From Acidobacteriota bacterium (GTDB lineage: Bacteria; Acidobacteriota; Terriglobia; Terriglobales; Acidobacteriaceae): a stretch of 35,976 bases of DNA. Both the position numbers and the translations under genes were made by a program. Position 1 is the stretch's first letter. Every line of letters starts with the position of its first letter. Location: the NCBI GenBank assembly GCA_021791935.1, contig JAJYVR010000003.1, positions 1-35,976 on the forward strand, in the 5' to 3' direction. The notes beneath the pieces are model-generated. The model saw nothing but the letters and a program-made list of their open reading frames with translations, did no database searches and had not been told where the DNA came from. Of this stretch, positions 15,542 to 24,314 are shown piece after piece.

Positions 15542-16294
15542 TCACAGCGGCTTGATCTTGATGTTGCGGAACATGAGTTTCTCTCCCGGCTTGCCCTTCG
15601 GTTCCGTTCCCTGCAGCGAGACATGGCCCTTGCGGAAGGTCCCAAAGTTCGGCATTTTTACAAATTTACTATGGGCGACAAGGCCCTTCCACTCCGCTCC
15701 ATTCAGGTCCGTATCGATGACTTTATGCCCGTTCTGGAACAACTGAACGTGTCCGTTGTCGGCGACGATTTCAAACTGATTCCATTCTCCAGCCGGCTTT
15801 ACGTATTCGACTTTGTCCGAGATCAGATCGAAAATATCTCCTGACCGCTCCATCAATATCCTGCTGTCGGGTACGGTGCAGGCCAGGTCCGCAATCTGCA
15901 TTTCCGGGCCGGTACTATAGGGTTGTTGATACTGCGGCGACTCATGGACGTAAAACATGACGCCGCTATCGATGCAGGGTTTCGCCTTCCATTCCAACTT
16001 GAGATCGAAATTTTCGAACTCGTCGTTCGTTGTCAAGTCTTGATAATCCTGGGGCGGGTCGGCGTTCCGTTTGTTCAGCACGATCGCGCCATGTTTCACG
16101 GACCAGTCTTTCCCTGGAGATTTTTCAAGATAGGAGTGCCAGCCATCCAGGTTTTTCCCGTTGAAGAGCAATTTCCAGCCGTCCGCTTTTTCCTGCGGAG
16201 TCAGCGTATTCGGCTGCTGAACCTGTGCCATCGCGGAGAACAGGCATCCACTGACCGCCACGGCCGCCAGCATCGAGAGTTTTATCGAAGGCAT
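15542..16294 (-). CDS. Secreted DUF1080 (3-keto-disaccharide hydrolase-like) protein
   Basis: This 250-residue exported protein has one DUF1080 domain, a concanavalin-like beta sandwich seen in sugar-processing proteins of Acidobacteria, Planctomycetes and Bacteroidetes. The N-terminus is a signal peptide (LSMLAAVAVSGCLFSAMAQ) with a possible lipobox-like SGC that is not well placed. Domain landmarks are GWKLLFNGKNLDGWHSY (about 40-56), the NFDLKLEWKAKP strand, SGVMFYVHESPQYQQ and the closing GEKLMFRNIKIKPL. Some family members hydrolyse 3-keto-glycosides; the substrate here is unknown. It is monocistronic as far as seen, with a 405-base gap upstream. Confidence 0.87.
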   Translation of the reverse strand: MPSIKLSMLAAVAVSGCLFSAMAQVQQPNTLTPQEKADGWKLLFNGKNLDGWHSYLEKSPGKDWSVKHGAIVLNKRNADPPQDYQDLTTNDEFENFDLKLEWKAKPCIDSGVMFYVHESPQYQQPYSTGPEMQIADLACTVPDSRILMERSGDIFDLISDKVEYVKPAGEWNQFEIVADNGHVQLFQNGHKVIDTDLNGAEWKGLVAHSKFVKMPNFGTFRKGHVSLQGTEPKGKPGEKLMFRNIKIKPL

Positions 16295-16699
16295 CGTTTA
16301 TGACCTTTGCATGTGTCGTTGACGAAACTGTTATGGAGGATGCAGCACAGGCGGTAGGACAATGCGCGCGCGAAATCGTACCCAGATTACCGCAAGCGAC
16401 GATGGATTGTCACAACGCGGCGGAACAGGGACCCTACGCGGTACAATTCCGGCCACGATGAAGAGTCGGAATTGCACGCCAATCTCGTCGTGGACGGGGC
16501 CCCGCGCTGCTTACCGCGGCGATGGAGCGTACTGGCTTTCCTCGAAGACGCTGGACCTGGCTCAAGCTTGTAGAAGGCGGCGAAGGATTTCCTGCTCCAT
16601 CTCCGCCAAAGCACTCTTCGACTTTGTTGACTTTTCTGCACAAGCCGCTAGAATGCACTCGATAATAGGAACTGCACTTTTCATGCGGAGCGAAATGCA
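16295..16699. other. Intergenic region between DUF1080 and methyltransferase genes
   Basis: I see no supportable gene in these 405 bases; open frames here have unnatural compositions. The right part holds a good plus-strand promoter (16627-16654). The left part should hold the DUF1080 promoter on the minus strand, but I cannot place it. Confidence 0.5.
16627..16654 (+). promoter_or_regulatory. Sigma-70-type promoter for the methyltransferase
   Basis: TTGACT (16627-16632) and TAGAAT (16649-16654) are separated by 16 bases, each with one mismatch to consensus. This leaves a leader of about 40 bases before the ATG at 16700, which has GGAG 9 bases upstream. Confidence 0.6.
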
Positions 16700-17383
16700 A
16701 TGCGTAGGTTGTCCCTGAAACAACTAAGGCGTCGCGTTCATTGTTTGCTTCATCCGCGCCGCAAGATGGCCTTTATATTCTCCATCCCTAAATCCGCCAA
16801 AGTCCTCGATGTGGGATGCGGCAACAGCTCGCCAGCAATCACGATGAGAGCACGCCCCGATCTGCGGTATACAGGGCTGGACGTTTGCGACTATGAACAA
16901 AACTATCCTGCCAGGGATTACTCGGAGGAGTATCTCGTCGTTGCTCCGGAAAACTTTGCGGCTGAAATTGCGAAGAGGCCGAACAGCTACGACGCCGTGA
17001 TCTGCTGCCATAATCTGGAACATTGCACGGAGCAGGAAGAGGTCCTGGTGGCCATGTTAAGGGCACTTAGAAAGAATGGGACCATTTTCCTTGCCTTTCC
17101 CTGCGCCGAAAGCGTCCGCTTTCCAAACCGCGAGGGCACACTGAACTTCTATGACGATAAGACCCACACAAGACCCCCGGATTATTCCAAGACCCTCAAT
17201 ACCTTAAGTGAAGAAGGCTTCAAGGTCACGTTTGCGCGACGAAGGTACCGGCCTTGGAGGCTTTTTTTAATTGGATTGTTTTTTGAGCCAATCAGCCGCG
17301 TGAAAAAGAAAGTCATCCGAGGGACCTGGTCCTTCTATGGCTTTGAGTCGATCATCTGGGCAAAAAAGATCCGCGATGTATAG
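16700..17383 (+). CDS. Class I SAM-dependent methyltransferase
   Basis: This 227-residue methyltransferase has SAM motif I in AKVLDVGCGNSS (about 33-44), an acidic loop after LRYTGLDV, motif IV-like SYDAVICCHNLEHC (about 97-110) and the post-motif LRKNGTIFLAFP, the usual Methyltransf_11 layout. The C-terminal 70 residues are basic and partly hydrophobic (PWRLFLIGLFFEPISRVKK) and may touch the membrane. The substrate is not evident; with a flippase, an FkbM methyltransferase and a glycosyltransferase nearby, a surface glycan or lipid sugar is a reasonable guess. The start is supported by GGAG at 16687-16690. Confidence 0.82.
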   Translation: MRRLSLKQLRRRVHCLLHPRRKMAFIFSIPKSAKVLDVGCGNSSPAITMRARPDLRYTGLDVCDYEQNYPARDYSEEYLVVAPENFAAEIAKRPNSYDAVICCHNLEHCTEQEEVLVAMLRALRKNGTIFLAFPCAESVRFPNREGTLNFYDDKTHTRPPDYSKTLNTLSEEGFKVTFARRRYRPWRLFLIGLFFEPISRVKKKVIRGTWSFYGFESIIWAKKIRDV

Positions 17384-17433
17384 CGGAAAGGCGCGCGCAG
17401 GAGCAAACGCAGTACGGTTGAGCTTGCCGATTC

Positions 17434-18951
17434 CTACGCTTTTGTCTGACCCGGCCGTCGCGCCACTCGACTCAATAATTTCCGCGCAATCCGTCGCACG
17501 TCGAAAAGAAAAAACGCGGCTATCGATAAAGCCGCGCTGGTCCCCAAACCCACCGCGAATTGCAATTTGTAAGAACCAGAGTACGTGTGCATCAAGAGTG
17601 TCCCTGCGCCCACAAGTCCAACCGCGCTTAAAGCCGCCAATCTATAGACATAACGCAGATGATGTTCCCCGGTATGCGCGAACAGTTCCTGGTTCAGCCA
17701 CACAATCCGCACCGTCTGGAATAGCTCGATTCCAAGCCACGCATACAGAAAGCCCAGCATTCCCAGCCAATACACCATGGGCACAGCCATAAGAGCAAGC
17801 GCAGCGTAACTGAAAAACATGATGCGCGCCAGCTTCTCATGCGTATTCGTCGAGAATTGAAACTGGAATTTATGCTCTTTTGCGCTCAACGTCATGGAGA
17901 TAGCAGCCATCATCACGTACGGAAGGACCGCGAACAGCGCAGGTTTATGCAGCCAGATTGTCAACAGAACCGGGGAAATCATTAGCACGCCAAGGTTCAC
18001 CGTCGGAATCAGGGAGAAAATCATCCGTTCTGAATATATGTAGACGGCGGTCAGATCGCGCCAATCCTGTCTTCCGAACAGCCTTGTAATCTCCGCGCCC
18101 ATGGCCTGCGTCGGCGCATTCAATATCTGGCGGCACATGGAAAAGATGGTCCGCATCACGGTAAATGCAACCACCACAAACGGCCCTGCTTCGCGTTGCA
18201 TGATCAGCACCGGAATCTCATAGGAGAGAAAGGTGCTCATGCCGATCAGGCCGAAGTAGCTGCTTGGGCCCAGGATGGCGCGGACCGCACTGCGGTCCCA
18301 TAAGCCTACCTGCGGAAAAATCTCCGGCGCCACGCGGCGAATGTGCAGCAACACCAGCAGAATTCCCACAACATACACGGCCGCTTGGAACCCGGCCAGC
18401 ACGGGAAAAGAAAATCGCATCCAGGCGCCCGCCGAAGTCACGACGACCATCGTGAGTCGCAATCCGTTCACCCACAAGACGCCTGTGTGGGCGCGGCTGA
18501 GCACCATAAACATGCCCGTAAAGTAACCGAACAGCACCCCAAGCAGAATTTGCAATCCCAAGAAATACAGGGTCAGCGAGGCGACCTGGCGCGACAGCGT
18601 CAGGCGCAGCCAGGCTTGGACGGGAAGCGCAAAAACGACCAGACACAGCAGTGCGGCGCTGCCAAGGATCCCCAGCAGCACGCGCAGCGACGTGGACTGT
18701 TGCAGGTGATAGCGGTCAAGCTCGTGACGCTGATAGCGGACCGTCAGATCCTGCGTAACGTAGGTCTGGATGCCAAAGTTGAGCGTGCTGAGATAGGCCA
18801 CCGCGCCCGACAGCGCAATCCATTCGCCGTAGAGCGTGGTGCCGTATTTAAAAAGAAAAATGGGCGGCAGCAGCAACTTCGTGGCCAGGTTGACCACGTT
18901 GGAGGTCATCAGCGCGGCCATCACTTTAAGGATGCGTGTCAGTATGCCCAT
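17434..18951 (-). CDS. Wzx-type polysaccharide flippase (MOP superfamily)
   Basis: This 505-residue polytopic protein has about 12-14 predicted membrane helices of the MOP superfamily, the group that includes Wzx O-antigen flippases, MurJ and MATE transporters. The N-terminus (ILKVMAALMTSNVVNLATKLLLPPIFLFKYG) is typical of polysaccharide biosynthesis flippases, with the conserved YGEWIALSGAVAYLSTLNFGI segment after it. It would move lipid-linked oligosaccharide across the inner membrane. The basic C-terminus (RRIARKLLSRVARRPGQ) is cytoplasmic. It is divergent from the FkbM gene and close to two further glycan-type genes, but no glycosyltransferase operon is adjacent. Confidence 0.82.
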   Translation of the reverse strand: MGILTRILKVMAALMTSNVVNLATKLLLPPIFLFKYGTTLYGEWIALSGAVAYLSTLNFGIQTYVTQDLTVRYQRHELDRYHLQQSTSLRVLLGILGSAALLCLVVFALPVQAWLRLTLSRQVASLTLYFLGLQILLGVLFGYFTGMFMVLSRAHTGVLWVNGLRLTMVVVTSAGAWMRFSFPVLAGFQAAVYVVGILLVLLHIRRVAPEIFPQVGLWDRSAVRAILGPSSYFGLIGMSTFLSYEIPVLIMQREAGPFVVVAFTVMRTIFSMCRQILNAPTQAMGAEITRLFGRQDWRDLTAVYIYSERMIFSLIPTVNLGVLMISPVLLTIWLHKPALFAVLPYVMMAAISMTLSAKEHKFQFQFSTNTHEKLARIMFFSYAALALMAVPMVYWLGMLGFLYAWLGIELFQTVRIVWLNQELFAHTGEHHLRYVYRLAALSAVGLVGAGTLLMHTYSGSYKLQFAVGLGTSAALSIAAFFLFDVRRIARKLLSRVARRPGQTKA

Positions 18952-18999
18952 TGGCTGTTCCCTTATTGTCGCAGAGCCTCAAGGGAATCCCTGTCCGCC

Positions 19000-19848
19000 A
19001 TGTTAAAAATGGTCATGCCAATCAACCTGGAATTTGTCAAGGAGGTCGGCGCCTTCACCTGGCTGAGAAGGACCTTTGTGCGTCAATTTTCGAAGCGTAT
19101 CCTCGGCAAAGACAACACCCTTGTTTTGCCCACGGGTCTGCGCATGCGATTGCCGAGGGCAAGTAAATTTGCTACGGAAATATTCATCACCGGGGCGAAT
19201 GTCGATTGGGGCAGCGAAGAACTTTTCGCCAGTCACCTGGATGCTTCCGGTGTTGTTTTGGATGTGGGCGCGAACATTGGCTATTACTCGCTCTACATGC
19301 TCCCCAAAGCCGGGGCCGTTCATGCCTTCGAGCCGGATCCGCGAGCTTTGGCTGTTTTGCGGTTGAACCTTGCGGCCCATTCGAATGCTCACATACACAG
19401 CGTCGCTGTAGGCAAGCGCCTCGGGAAGTCGTCTTTCATACTGGAGCCGAACAGTGAAGTATCGCACCTTGCCGGCCCATCGACCCAACTCGGCGAAGAA
19501 CGCAACGAAGTTGACGTAACAACAATCGACCAATTTGTGGCCGAGAGAGACCTGCGCGTTACTGGAATCAAGATCGATGTCGAAGGAGCGGACCTCGACG
19601 TGATTGAAGGCGCGATCAAAACGCTGGGGTCGCAGACGCCCTTGGTGCTGACGGAGACATCGCCGGATGAACGCCTTTTTGCCTTGATCCGACCGCTTGG
19701 CTATAGGGTTTTCGCCTTCATCAAGCACCCAAACACTGCCAAGTTTCGATTGCAAGAAATCGTTCGCGAGGGAAACCTTCAAACGAAGATGCTTTTCCTT
19801 GTCCCGACGAGGCTATGGAAACCGTTTGAAAACCTCACTGATGCGTAA
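19000..19848 (+). CDS. FkbM family methyltransferase
   Basis: This 282-residue SAM-dependent methyltransferase is of the FkbM type, which usually O-methylates sugars or polyketides. Motif I is SGVVLDVGANIGYYSLYM, followed by the acidic FEPDPRAL loop and the FkbM signature DVTTIDQF...IKIDVEGADLDVIEGA, with LVLTETSP after it. The frame is open far upstream against the flippase gene, but that part is an antisense shadow. The ATG at 19000 follows AAGGGA and starts a natural sequence; ATGs at 19009 and 19015 are alternatives. It is divergent from the flippase and convergent with the GT9 gene. Methylation of a surface sugar is the best guess. Confidence 0.87.
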   Translation: MLKMVMPINLEFVKEVGAFTWLRRTFVRQFSKRILGKDNTLVLPTGLRMRLPRASKFATEIFITGANVDWGSEELFASHLDASGVVLDVGANIGYYSLYMLPKAGAVHAFEPDPRALAVLRLNLAAHSNAHIHSVAVGKRLGKSSFILEPNSEVSHLAGPSTQLGEERNEVDVTTIDQFVAERDLRVTGIKIDVEGADLDVIEGAIKTLGSQTPLVLTETSPDERLFALIRPLGYRVFAFIKHPNTAKFRLQEIVREGNLQTKMLFLVPTRLWKPFENLTDA

Positions 19849-19862
19849 GTCGACATCAAGTT

Positions 19863-21041
19863 TCACTGGTTCACAGACCGACCGGTCGAGCGTTCCATGC
19901 ACGCGGCGCGTTGGGCAGGGTCGGCAGGAAATTTCCCCAGCAAAGTCTGTGCGGCGCTACACACATCTTCCACGCTGACTTCCTCAATACAATACGTCGG
20001 CGGGATTTCTTGTATTGTCGGCCCGCGCAGGACGCGATAGCGCGGATCATCAACGGGAAGCCATTCCAGCGGACTCTGCCAGGCCGGCGCGATGACGACG
20101 CCGGGCAGTCCGACTGCGCGCGCCACATGGAAGGTCCCCGTATCCAGGCTGACGATGAGGTCGCATTGCGCGAGCAGAGCCGCCAGCGTTGCGACGGTCG
20201 TTTTTCCAGCCAGCGAGATACCCGCATCCGGCAGGTCGTTGCGCAATGCGTCGATCGGCACAGAGTCCTTCGCTGTTCCTACGAAAATCGGGGCTGCACC
20301 CAGGCGGCGCGAGAGGTCCGAAATGACCTGCTGAAAACGCGCTGTGACCCATTGGTTTCGCTGGCCGCCGCTGTTCTGCGTGACAAAAACAATTCGAGGC
20401 GCGTCTGGATGGGCGGTAAGCGATGCGAGCCACTGCGCTGCTGTTTCGGCGTCTTTTTGGGCAAAGAATACGCGCGGTCCGTAAAAAGGAACGCAACGAC
20501 CAAGACTGCGCGCGATGTCAAGGTTGCCCTCGATTTGCCCGTGCTCAGGATCGAAAGCCAGCGGCAGATCGTACAGTTCCGGGGCCAGGGTGTAGCCGAC
20601 CCGCACCGCGCTCCCAGCAAATACGCTCAAAAATGCCAGCCTGGTTCGCTGATTTCCAATGGTGGTGACGACGCAGCGCGGGCCTGGCGGCATGGTTTGC
20701 AGCAGTGCGCGCACCGCCCGCACACAGCGCGCAAAATTTTCAAACGGATTGGGCGTAACCACGCAGCGATCGACGAAGGGGCTGTGTTCTAGAACGCCGG
20801 CGGCCATGCGGGACGCGGCCACGGCGATATGAGCCTTCGGCATCGCACATTTCAGCGCCTCATACAACGGCGTTGCGTGAATGACACTGCCGAGCGGGGA
20901 TTCATATTGCAGGACGACGAAGTTGCGGATTCCACCCAGTTCGGCTTGCGAGATTGGACCGTCGCCATGCAAATGGTGAACGGCACGCTCGATCACGCGA
21001 AATGCTGCTCTCTTCCATCGCGAACGTGGCGGCTGTAGCAT
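19863..21041 (-). CDS. Glycosyltransferase family 9 (heptosyltransferase-like)
   Basis: This 392-residue GT-B fold enzyme is of family GT9, the ADP-heptose:LPS heptosyltransferases. The N-terminal half has NFVVLQYESPLGSVIHATPLYEALK (about 40-64), where Asp/Glu and Gly of the usual GDxxLxTP loop are replaced by SPLGSVIHATP. The donor-binding half has IVFVTQNSGGQRNQWV and LAALLAQCDLIVSLDTGTFHVARAVGLPGV, the conserved D-S/T-G-x-x-H box. It would add heptose or a similar sugar to a lipid core. It is convergent with the FkbM gene, ending 15 bases away. The true donor sugar is uncertain. Confidence 0.85.
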   Translation of the reverse strand: MLQPPRSRWKRAAFRVIERAVHHLHGDGPISQAELGGIRNFVVLQYESPLGSVIHATPLYEALKCAMPKAHIAVAASRMAAGVLEHSPFVDRCVVTPNPFENFARCVRAVRALLQTMPPGPRCVVTTIGNQRTRLAFLSVFAGSAVRVGYTLAPELYDLPLAFDPEHGQIEGNLDIARSLGRCVPFYGPRVFFAQKDAETAAQWLASLTAHPDAPRIVFVTQNSGGQRNQWVTARFQQVISDLSRRLGAAPIFVGTAKDSVPIDALRNDLPDAGISLAGKTTVATLAALLAQCDLIVSLDTGTFHVARAVGLPGVVIAPAWQSPLEWLPVDDPRYRVLRGPTIQEIPPTYCIEEVSVEDVCSAAQTLLGKFPADPAQRAACMERSTGRSVNQ

Positions 21042-21082
21042 CGCGGGACCTTAGCAAGTTGAAACTGGTATCCGTCCCGATG

Positions 21083-21610
21083 CTACATTTTGTAGCGGCC
21101 GAGGTCTTCGTCGTTCAGATTTTCCAGCCAGCGCCGGAGTTCCTCCGTGGAGAAATTCTCCACGCCGGCATTGGCCATGCGGGTGGTCCGCAGCACCTGG
21201 GCGGTAAGGTAGATGGGGCAATCCGTGCGCAGCGCGAGCGCCAGCGCATCCGACGGACGAGCGTCCAGGCTGATCAGTTCCCCGCCACGCTCCATCCAGA
21301 TCAAGGCGTAAAACACATCGTCTTTCAGTTCCGTGATCACCACGCGGCGCACTTCGCCGTCCAGGGTGCGGATCAGGTTCGCCAGCAGATCGTGGGTCAT
21401 GGGGCGCGGCGTCGCCGTCTTTTCAATCTCCAACGCAATCGCGTTCGCTTCGAAGATTCCAACCCATATCGGCACCAGCGCGTCGCTGCCGATGTCCTTC
21501 AGGACCACCATGGGCATATTGGTGACTGGATCCATCATCAGGCCGCGAATCTTGACTTCCATTTCGTCGGCTTGCATTTCACTTGCGTCGGATTGGAGCG
21601 GTGCGCTCAT
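21083..21610 (-). CDS. Bifunctional nuclease family protein (DUF151)
   Basis: This 175-residue protein has the BFN/DUF151 domain (about 18-145): MEVKIRGLMMDPVTNMPMVVLKD, IWVGIFEANAIALEIE, RPMTHDLLANLI and the hallmark SLDARPSDALALALRTDCPIY. Some members are reported as nucleases acting on DNA and RNA; the cellular role in bacteria is poorly known. A short acidic tail (about 150-175, EELRRWLENLNDEDLGRYKM) could be a protein contact helix. The start ATG at 21610 overlaps the miaB stop by 4 bases (ATGA), so translation is coupled to miaB. Confidence 0.88.
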   Translation of the reverse strand: MSAPLQSDASEMQADEMEVKIRGLMMDPVTNMPMVVLKDIGSDALVPIWVGIFEANAIALEIEKTATPRPMTHDLLANLIRTLDGEVRRVVITELKDDVFYALIWMERGGELISLDARPSDALALALRTDCPIYLTAQVLRTTRMANAGVENFSTEELRRWLENLNDEDLGRYKM

Positions 21611-22980
21611 ACAACACAAATTTCCTCTCCCGCGGAGATTGCGGATGGCTGACCTAAGATGACTGCCTCGCCGAGCAGGCTGTTCGGAAAACTCTGCGTG
21701 ATGCGAACGAGCATGTAGGTCCCCGTTGCCGGATAAATCGGCGAATCCACGGTAAAATTCACCACTTTATTTTGCGAACTGCGTCCGGAAACCTGGCCGC
21801 GCGCCGGATTGTTTCCTTCAACCATTACTTCAACAATTTCCCCGATATGTCTGCTATATAGAGTGCGTTGAATTTCTCGCTGGAATTCCAAGAGCGCCTG
21901 CAGGCGTCGACTCTTCACTTCTTCCGGGATGCTGTCTTCCATGGAAATGGCGGGAGTGTTTGGCCGAGCAGAGTATTTGAAGGCAAACACGGCGTCGTAG
22001 CCGACCTGCGCCAGCAGGCTGAGGGTCTGCTCAAAGTCTTCTTCCGTTTCGCCGGGAAATCCGACGATGATGTCGGTCGTCAGGCTGATCGGGCGCCGCG
22101 CCGCCTGAATCCAGGCGATGCGCTCCAGATACCATTCCAGCGTATATTCGCGCTGCATCCGCTGCAGCACGCGGGATGACCCGCTCTGTACGGGCAGATG
22201 GACATGGTCGCAGAGCGTCGGCACGGCATCGATGGCGTCGACAATGTCGCGGGTAAAGTCGCGCGGATGCGATGTGGTGAAGCGGACACGGCGAATGCCA
22301 GCCACGTGGCCCACGGCCACCAGCAACTCCGCGAAACTCATCTTGCCCGACGAATCACGATAGGAATTTACATTCTGGCCTAGCAATTGAATGTCCGTGT
22401 AGCCCGCGTCGGCCATCCGCCGCGCTTCAGTCAGTACGGAGTCGGAGGTCCGGCTGCGCTCTTTGCCGCGCGTATACGGCACCACGCAGTAGGCGCAGAA
22501 CTTGTCGCAGCCTTCAATGATGGTGATGTAGCCGCGATGCTTATTGCCGCGCGCGGTAAATTCTGTTTCAAAAGTTTGGTCGGTCTGGCGGTCGTCCAGA
22601 CCGGCGATGCGATTGTTGCCGGCCTCCAGTTGCACCAGCATCTCCGGCAATTTGCGATAGGAGGCCGACCCGGCAACCAGCGACACATAAGGAGCGCGCT
22701 CGAAGATCTTTTCGCCTTCCTGCTGGGCCACGCAACCCAGCACGGCAAAACGCTTGCCTTGTTTGTGCAGCGCCTTGTAGTCGTTCAGGCGATTGAAGAC
22801 CTTCTGCTCCGCCTTATCGCGAATGGAACATGTGTTGTACAAAATCAGCGCCGCGTCGACCTCGGTTTCCACCTGGCGATAGCCTTCCCGCAGCAGCGTG
22901 CCGATGACTTTTTCCGAGTCATGGGCATTCATCTGGCAGCCGAAGGTTTCGAGGTAAAACGTCTTGTCGAGCAGGGCCAT
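21607..22980 (-). CDS. miaB: tRNA-2-methylthio-N6-isopentenyladenosine synthase MiaB
   Basis: This 457-residue radical SAM methylthiotransferase adds a methylthio group to i6A37 of tRNAs reading UNN codons. The N-terminal UPF0004 domain carries the auxiliary cluster ligands C15 (FGCQMN), C51 (NTCSIR) and C83 (LGCVAQ). The radical SAM domain has C158-x3-C162-x2-C165 (GCDKFCAYC), with VPYTRGKERSR next to it. A TRAM domain closes the chain (about 380-445). The ATG at 22980 gives the normal MiaB N-terminus; the open frame upstream runs into a hairpin repeat. It is coupled to the bifunctional-nuclease gene. miaA is not in the window. Confidence 0.95.
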   Translation of the reverse strand: MALLDKTFYLETFGCQMNAHDSEKVIGTLLREGYRQVETEVDAALILYNTCSIRDKAEQKVFNRLNDYKALHKQGKRFAVLGCVAQQEGEKIFERAPYVSLVAGSASYRKLPEMLVQLEAGNNRIAGLDDRQTDQTFETEFTARGNKHRGYITIIEGCDKFCAYCVVPYTRGKERSRTSDSVLTEARRMADAGYTDIQLLGQNVNSYRDSSGKMSFAELLVAVGHVAGIRRVRFTTSHPRDFTRDIVDAIDAVPTLCDHVHLPVQSGSSRVLQRMQREYTLEWYLERIAWIQAARRPISLTTDIIVGFPGETEEDFEQTLSLLAQVGYDAVFAFKYSARPNTPAISMEDSIPEEVKSRRLQALLEFQREIQRTLYSRHIGEIVEVMVEGNNPARGQVSGRSSQNKVVNFTVDSPIYPATGTYMLVRITQSFPNSLLGEAVILGQPSAISAGEEICVV

Positions 22981-23021
22981 CGCAACAGAAGTATAACGCA
23001 GGGGCGGCAGAAAAGGCCGTC

Positions 23022-23068
23022 GGGTACTTCCCCCACTCAAGCCAATAGAAGGCTTGAATGGGGCACCC
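23022..23068. repeat. GGGTGCCCCA-type hairpin element, copy 3
   Basis: The left arm CCCCACTCAAGCC (23031-23043), a 7-base loop and the right arm GGCTTGAATGGGG (23051-23063) form a long stem with one mismatch, followed by CACCC. On the minus strand the outer sequence is the same GGGTGCCCCA as at 7738 and 13627. It sits between miaB and the broken methyltransferase gene. Confidence 0.7.
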
Positions 23069-23098
23069 GGCTGGTAGCTGTGAGTACACTAACTGCAT

Positions 23099-23737
23099 AT
23101 GGCCGGAAGCGATCAGCAACACTGGAACCAGCGCTATCTTGCGGGCGAATTTGGATTTCGCGAGGTCGACCCGTTCGTGATGGAGGCGCAGAAGAATTAT
23201 TTGCAGCCGTTGCTACGCGAAAATTCTTCTTCCGGCGCTGACGCAGGGCTCGATCTTGCTGGCGGAGCCGGTCATCACGCTGTCTGGCTGGCGCAACAGG
23301 GCTGGCGCATGACGCTTGCAGACTGGTCCGAGCCTGCCCTGGAAATTGCCCGCGAAAAAGCCGCGGCAAATCAGCTCACGCTGGATGTACAGCAAGGGGC
23401 TGCACTTGACGTTGTCTCCCAATACGCCGGCAGGGGCCATCGCTTCTGATTGGTGCTGGTCTCCTTCTTTCTTGACCGCGATGTCTTGCCGTGGCTACCA
23501 AAGGTGCTCGTCTCCGGCGGTCTGCTGCTCTATCGCACCTACACCGAAGACAATGAACGGCTGGGCAATCCGCGTGGACCGCGCAATCCGGAACATCTCT
23601 TGCTCTCGCAGGAGTTGCTGGAAATCTACCGTGGCATGAAAATCCTGCACTACAACGAAACGGTCGCGCAAAAAGGCGTTGCGGAATTGATTGCGCAACA
23701 AACGGAGACCGACCCGAAGAAAATGGAAACTGATTGA
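23099..23737 (+). pseudogene. SAM-dependent methyltransferase broken by an in-frame TGA
   Basis: The reading frame from ATG 23099 to the stop at 23735 codes a complete ~212-residue class I methyltransferase (TehB/small-molecule type) except for one TGA at 23447-23449. The first part has motif I LDLAGGAGHHAVWLA and the acidic TLADWSEPAL loop. The second part has LVLVSFFLDRDVLPWLPKVL, GGLLLYRTYTEDN and GPRNPEHLLLSQELLEIY. In related proteins an Asp would be expected at the stop (RF-D-LVLV). Both halves read naturally in the same frame, so this looks like a recent nonsense change, a sequencing or assembly error, or, less likely, recoding. The stop overlaps the next start (TGATG). Confidence 0.8.
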
Positions 23738-24255
23738 TGACCTCGACCCGCGCAATGAAGCAAAAGACGGCTGCGAGTTCCGGCCATACACTCGATGGGC
23801 CGATCCCCGGACTGGTCCATCACTGCTTTGGCTGTTCCCCGGAAAATCGCACCGGACTGCGCCTGCGCTTCAATGAAACGCCGGACAATGGCGGTGTGAT
23901 GAGCGAATTTCGCGTTCCGCGGCGCTTTGAGGGTCCGCCTGGCCATGTCCACGGCGGGATCATCGCGACCATCCTGGACGAAGCCATGGGGAAAGTGAAT
24001 CGGCGCAAAGGGATTGTCGCGCTCACCCGGCACATGTCGATCGATTATCTACGGCCGGTCCCGCTCGCGACCAGGCTTCGCGCTGTCGGCTGGTCCGTCA
24101 AGGAAGAGGGACGGAAGCACTTTCATACCGGCGAAATTCGCGCCCTGGATGGAACGGTGCTGGCCCGCGCCAAGGGCGTTTTTATCGCCGTCAACTCCGC
24201 CGAATTGTTTGAGAAATATAAACAGCGGTTGACCTTCAACGCCGCAAATCGATAA
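23737..24255 (+). CDS. PaaI-type hotdog thioesterase
   Basis: This 172-residue protein has a single hotdog domain of the PaaI/YigI type, which hydrolyses acyl-CoA thioesters. The signature PGHVHGGIIATILDEAMG (about 71-88) holds the expected Gly-Gly and catalytic acidic residue, and TRHMSIDYLRPVPLATRLRAVG is the following sheet. An N-terminal CFGCSPENRTGLRLRF segment is a common feature of this subfamily. The ATG at 23737 overlaps the upstream stop in a TGATG junction, so it was probably co-translated with the now interrupted methyltransferase. The substrate is unknown. Confidence 0.85.
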   Translation: MTSTRAMKQKTAASSGHTLDGPIPGLVHHCFGCSPENRTGLRLRFNETPDNGGVMSEFRVPRRFEGPPGHVHGGIIATILDEAMGKVNRRKGIVALTRHMSIDYLRPVPLATRLRAVGWSVKEEGRKHFHTGEIRALDGTVLARAKGVFIAVNSAELFEKYKQRLTFNAANR

Positions 24256-24314
24256 CCGGCGAAGCTGATAAACTTATATTTCCACGATAGTTTTGCGTGG
24301 CGAGGAGCAGTCCC

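Noticed and set aside
16362-16718. 118-codon frame in the gap before the methyltransferase
   Set aside because: Arg/Cys/Ser-rich without domain pattern, and it overlaps the good promoter at 16627-16654.
18343-18999. Long N-terminal extension of the FkbM methyltransferase
   Set aside because: It is antisense to the flippase gene and Gln/Arg/His-rich; a natural start with a ribosome site exists at 19000.
23447-23449. Selenocysteine codon in the methyltransferase
   Set aside because: The expected residue is Asp rather than Cys, and I see no convincing bacterial SECIS hairpin right after the TGA.
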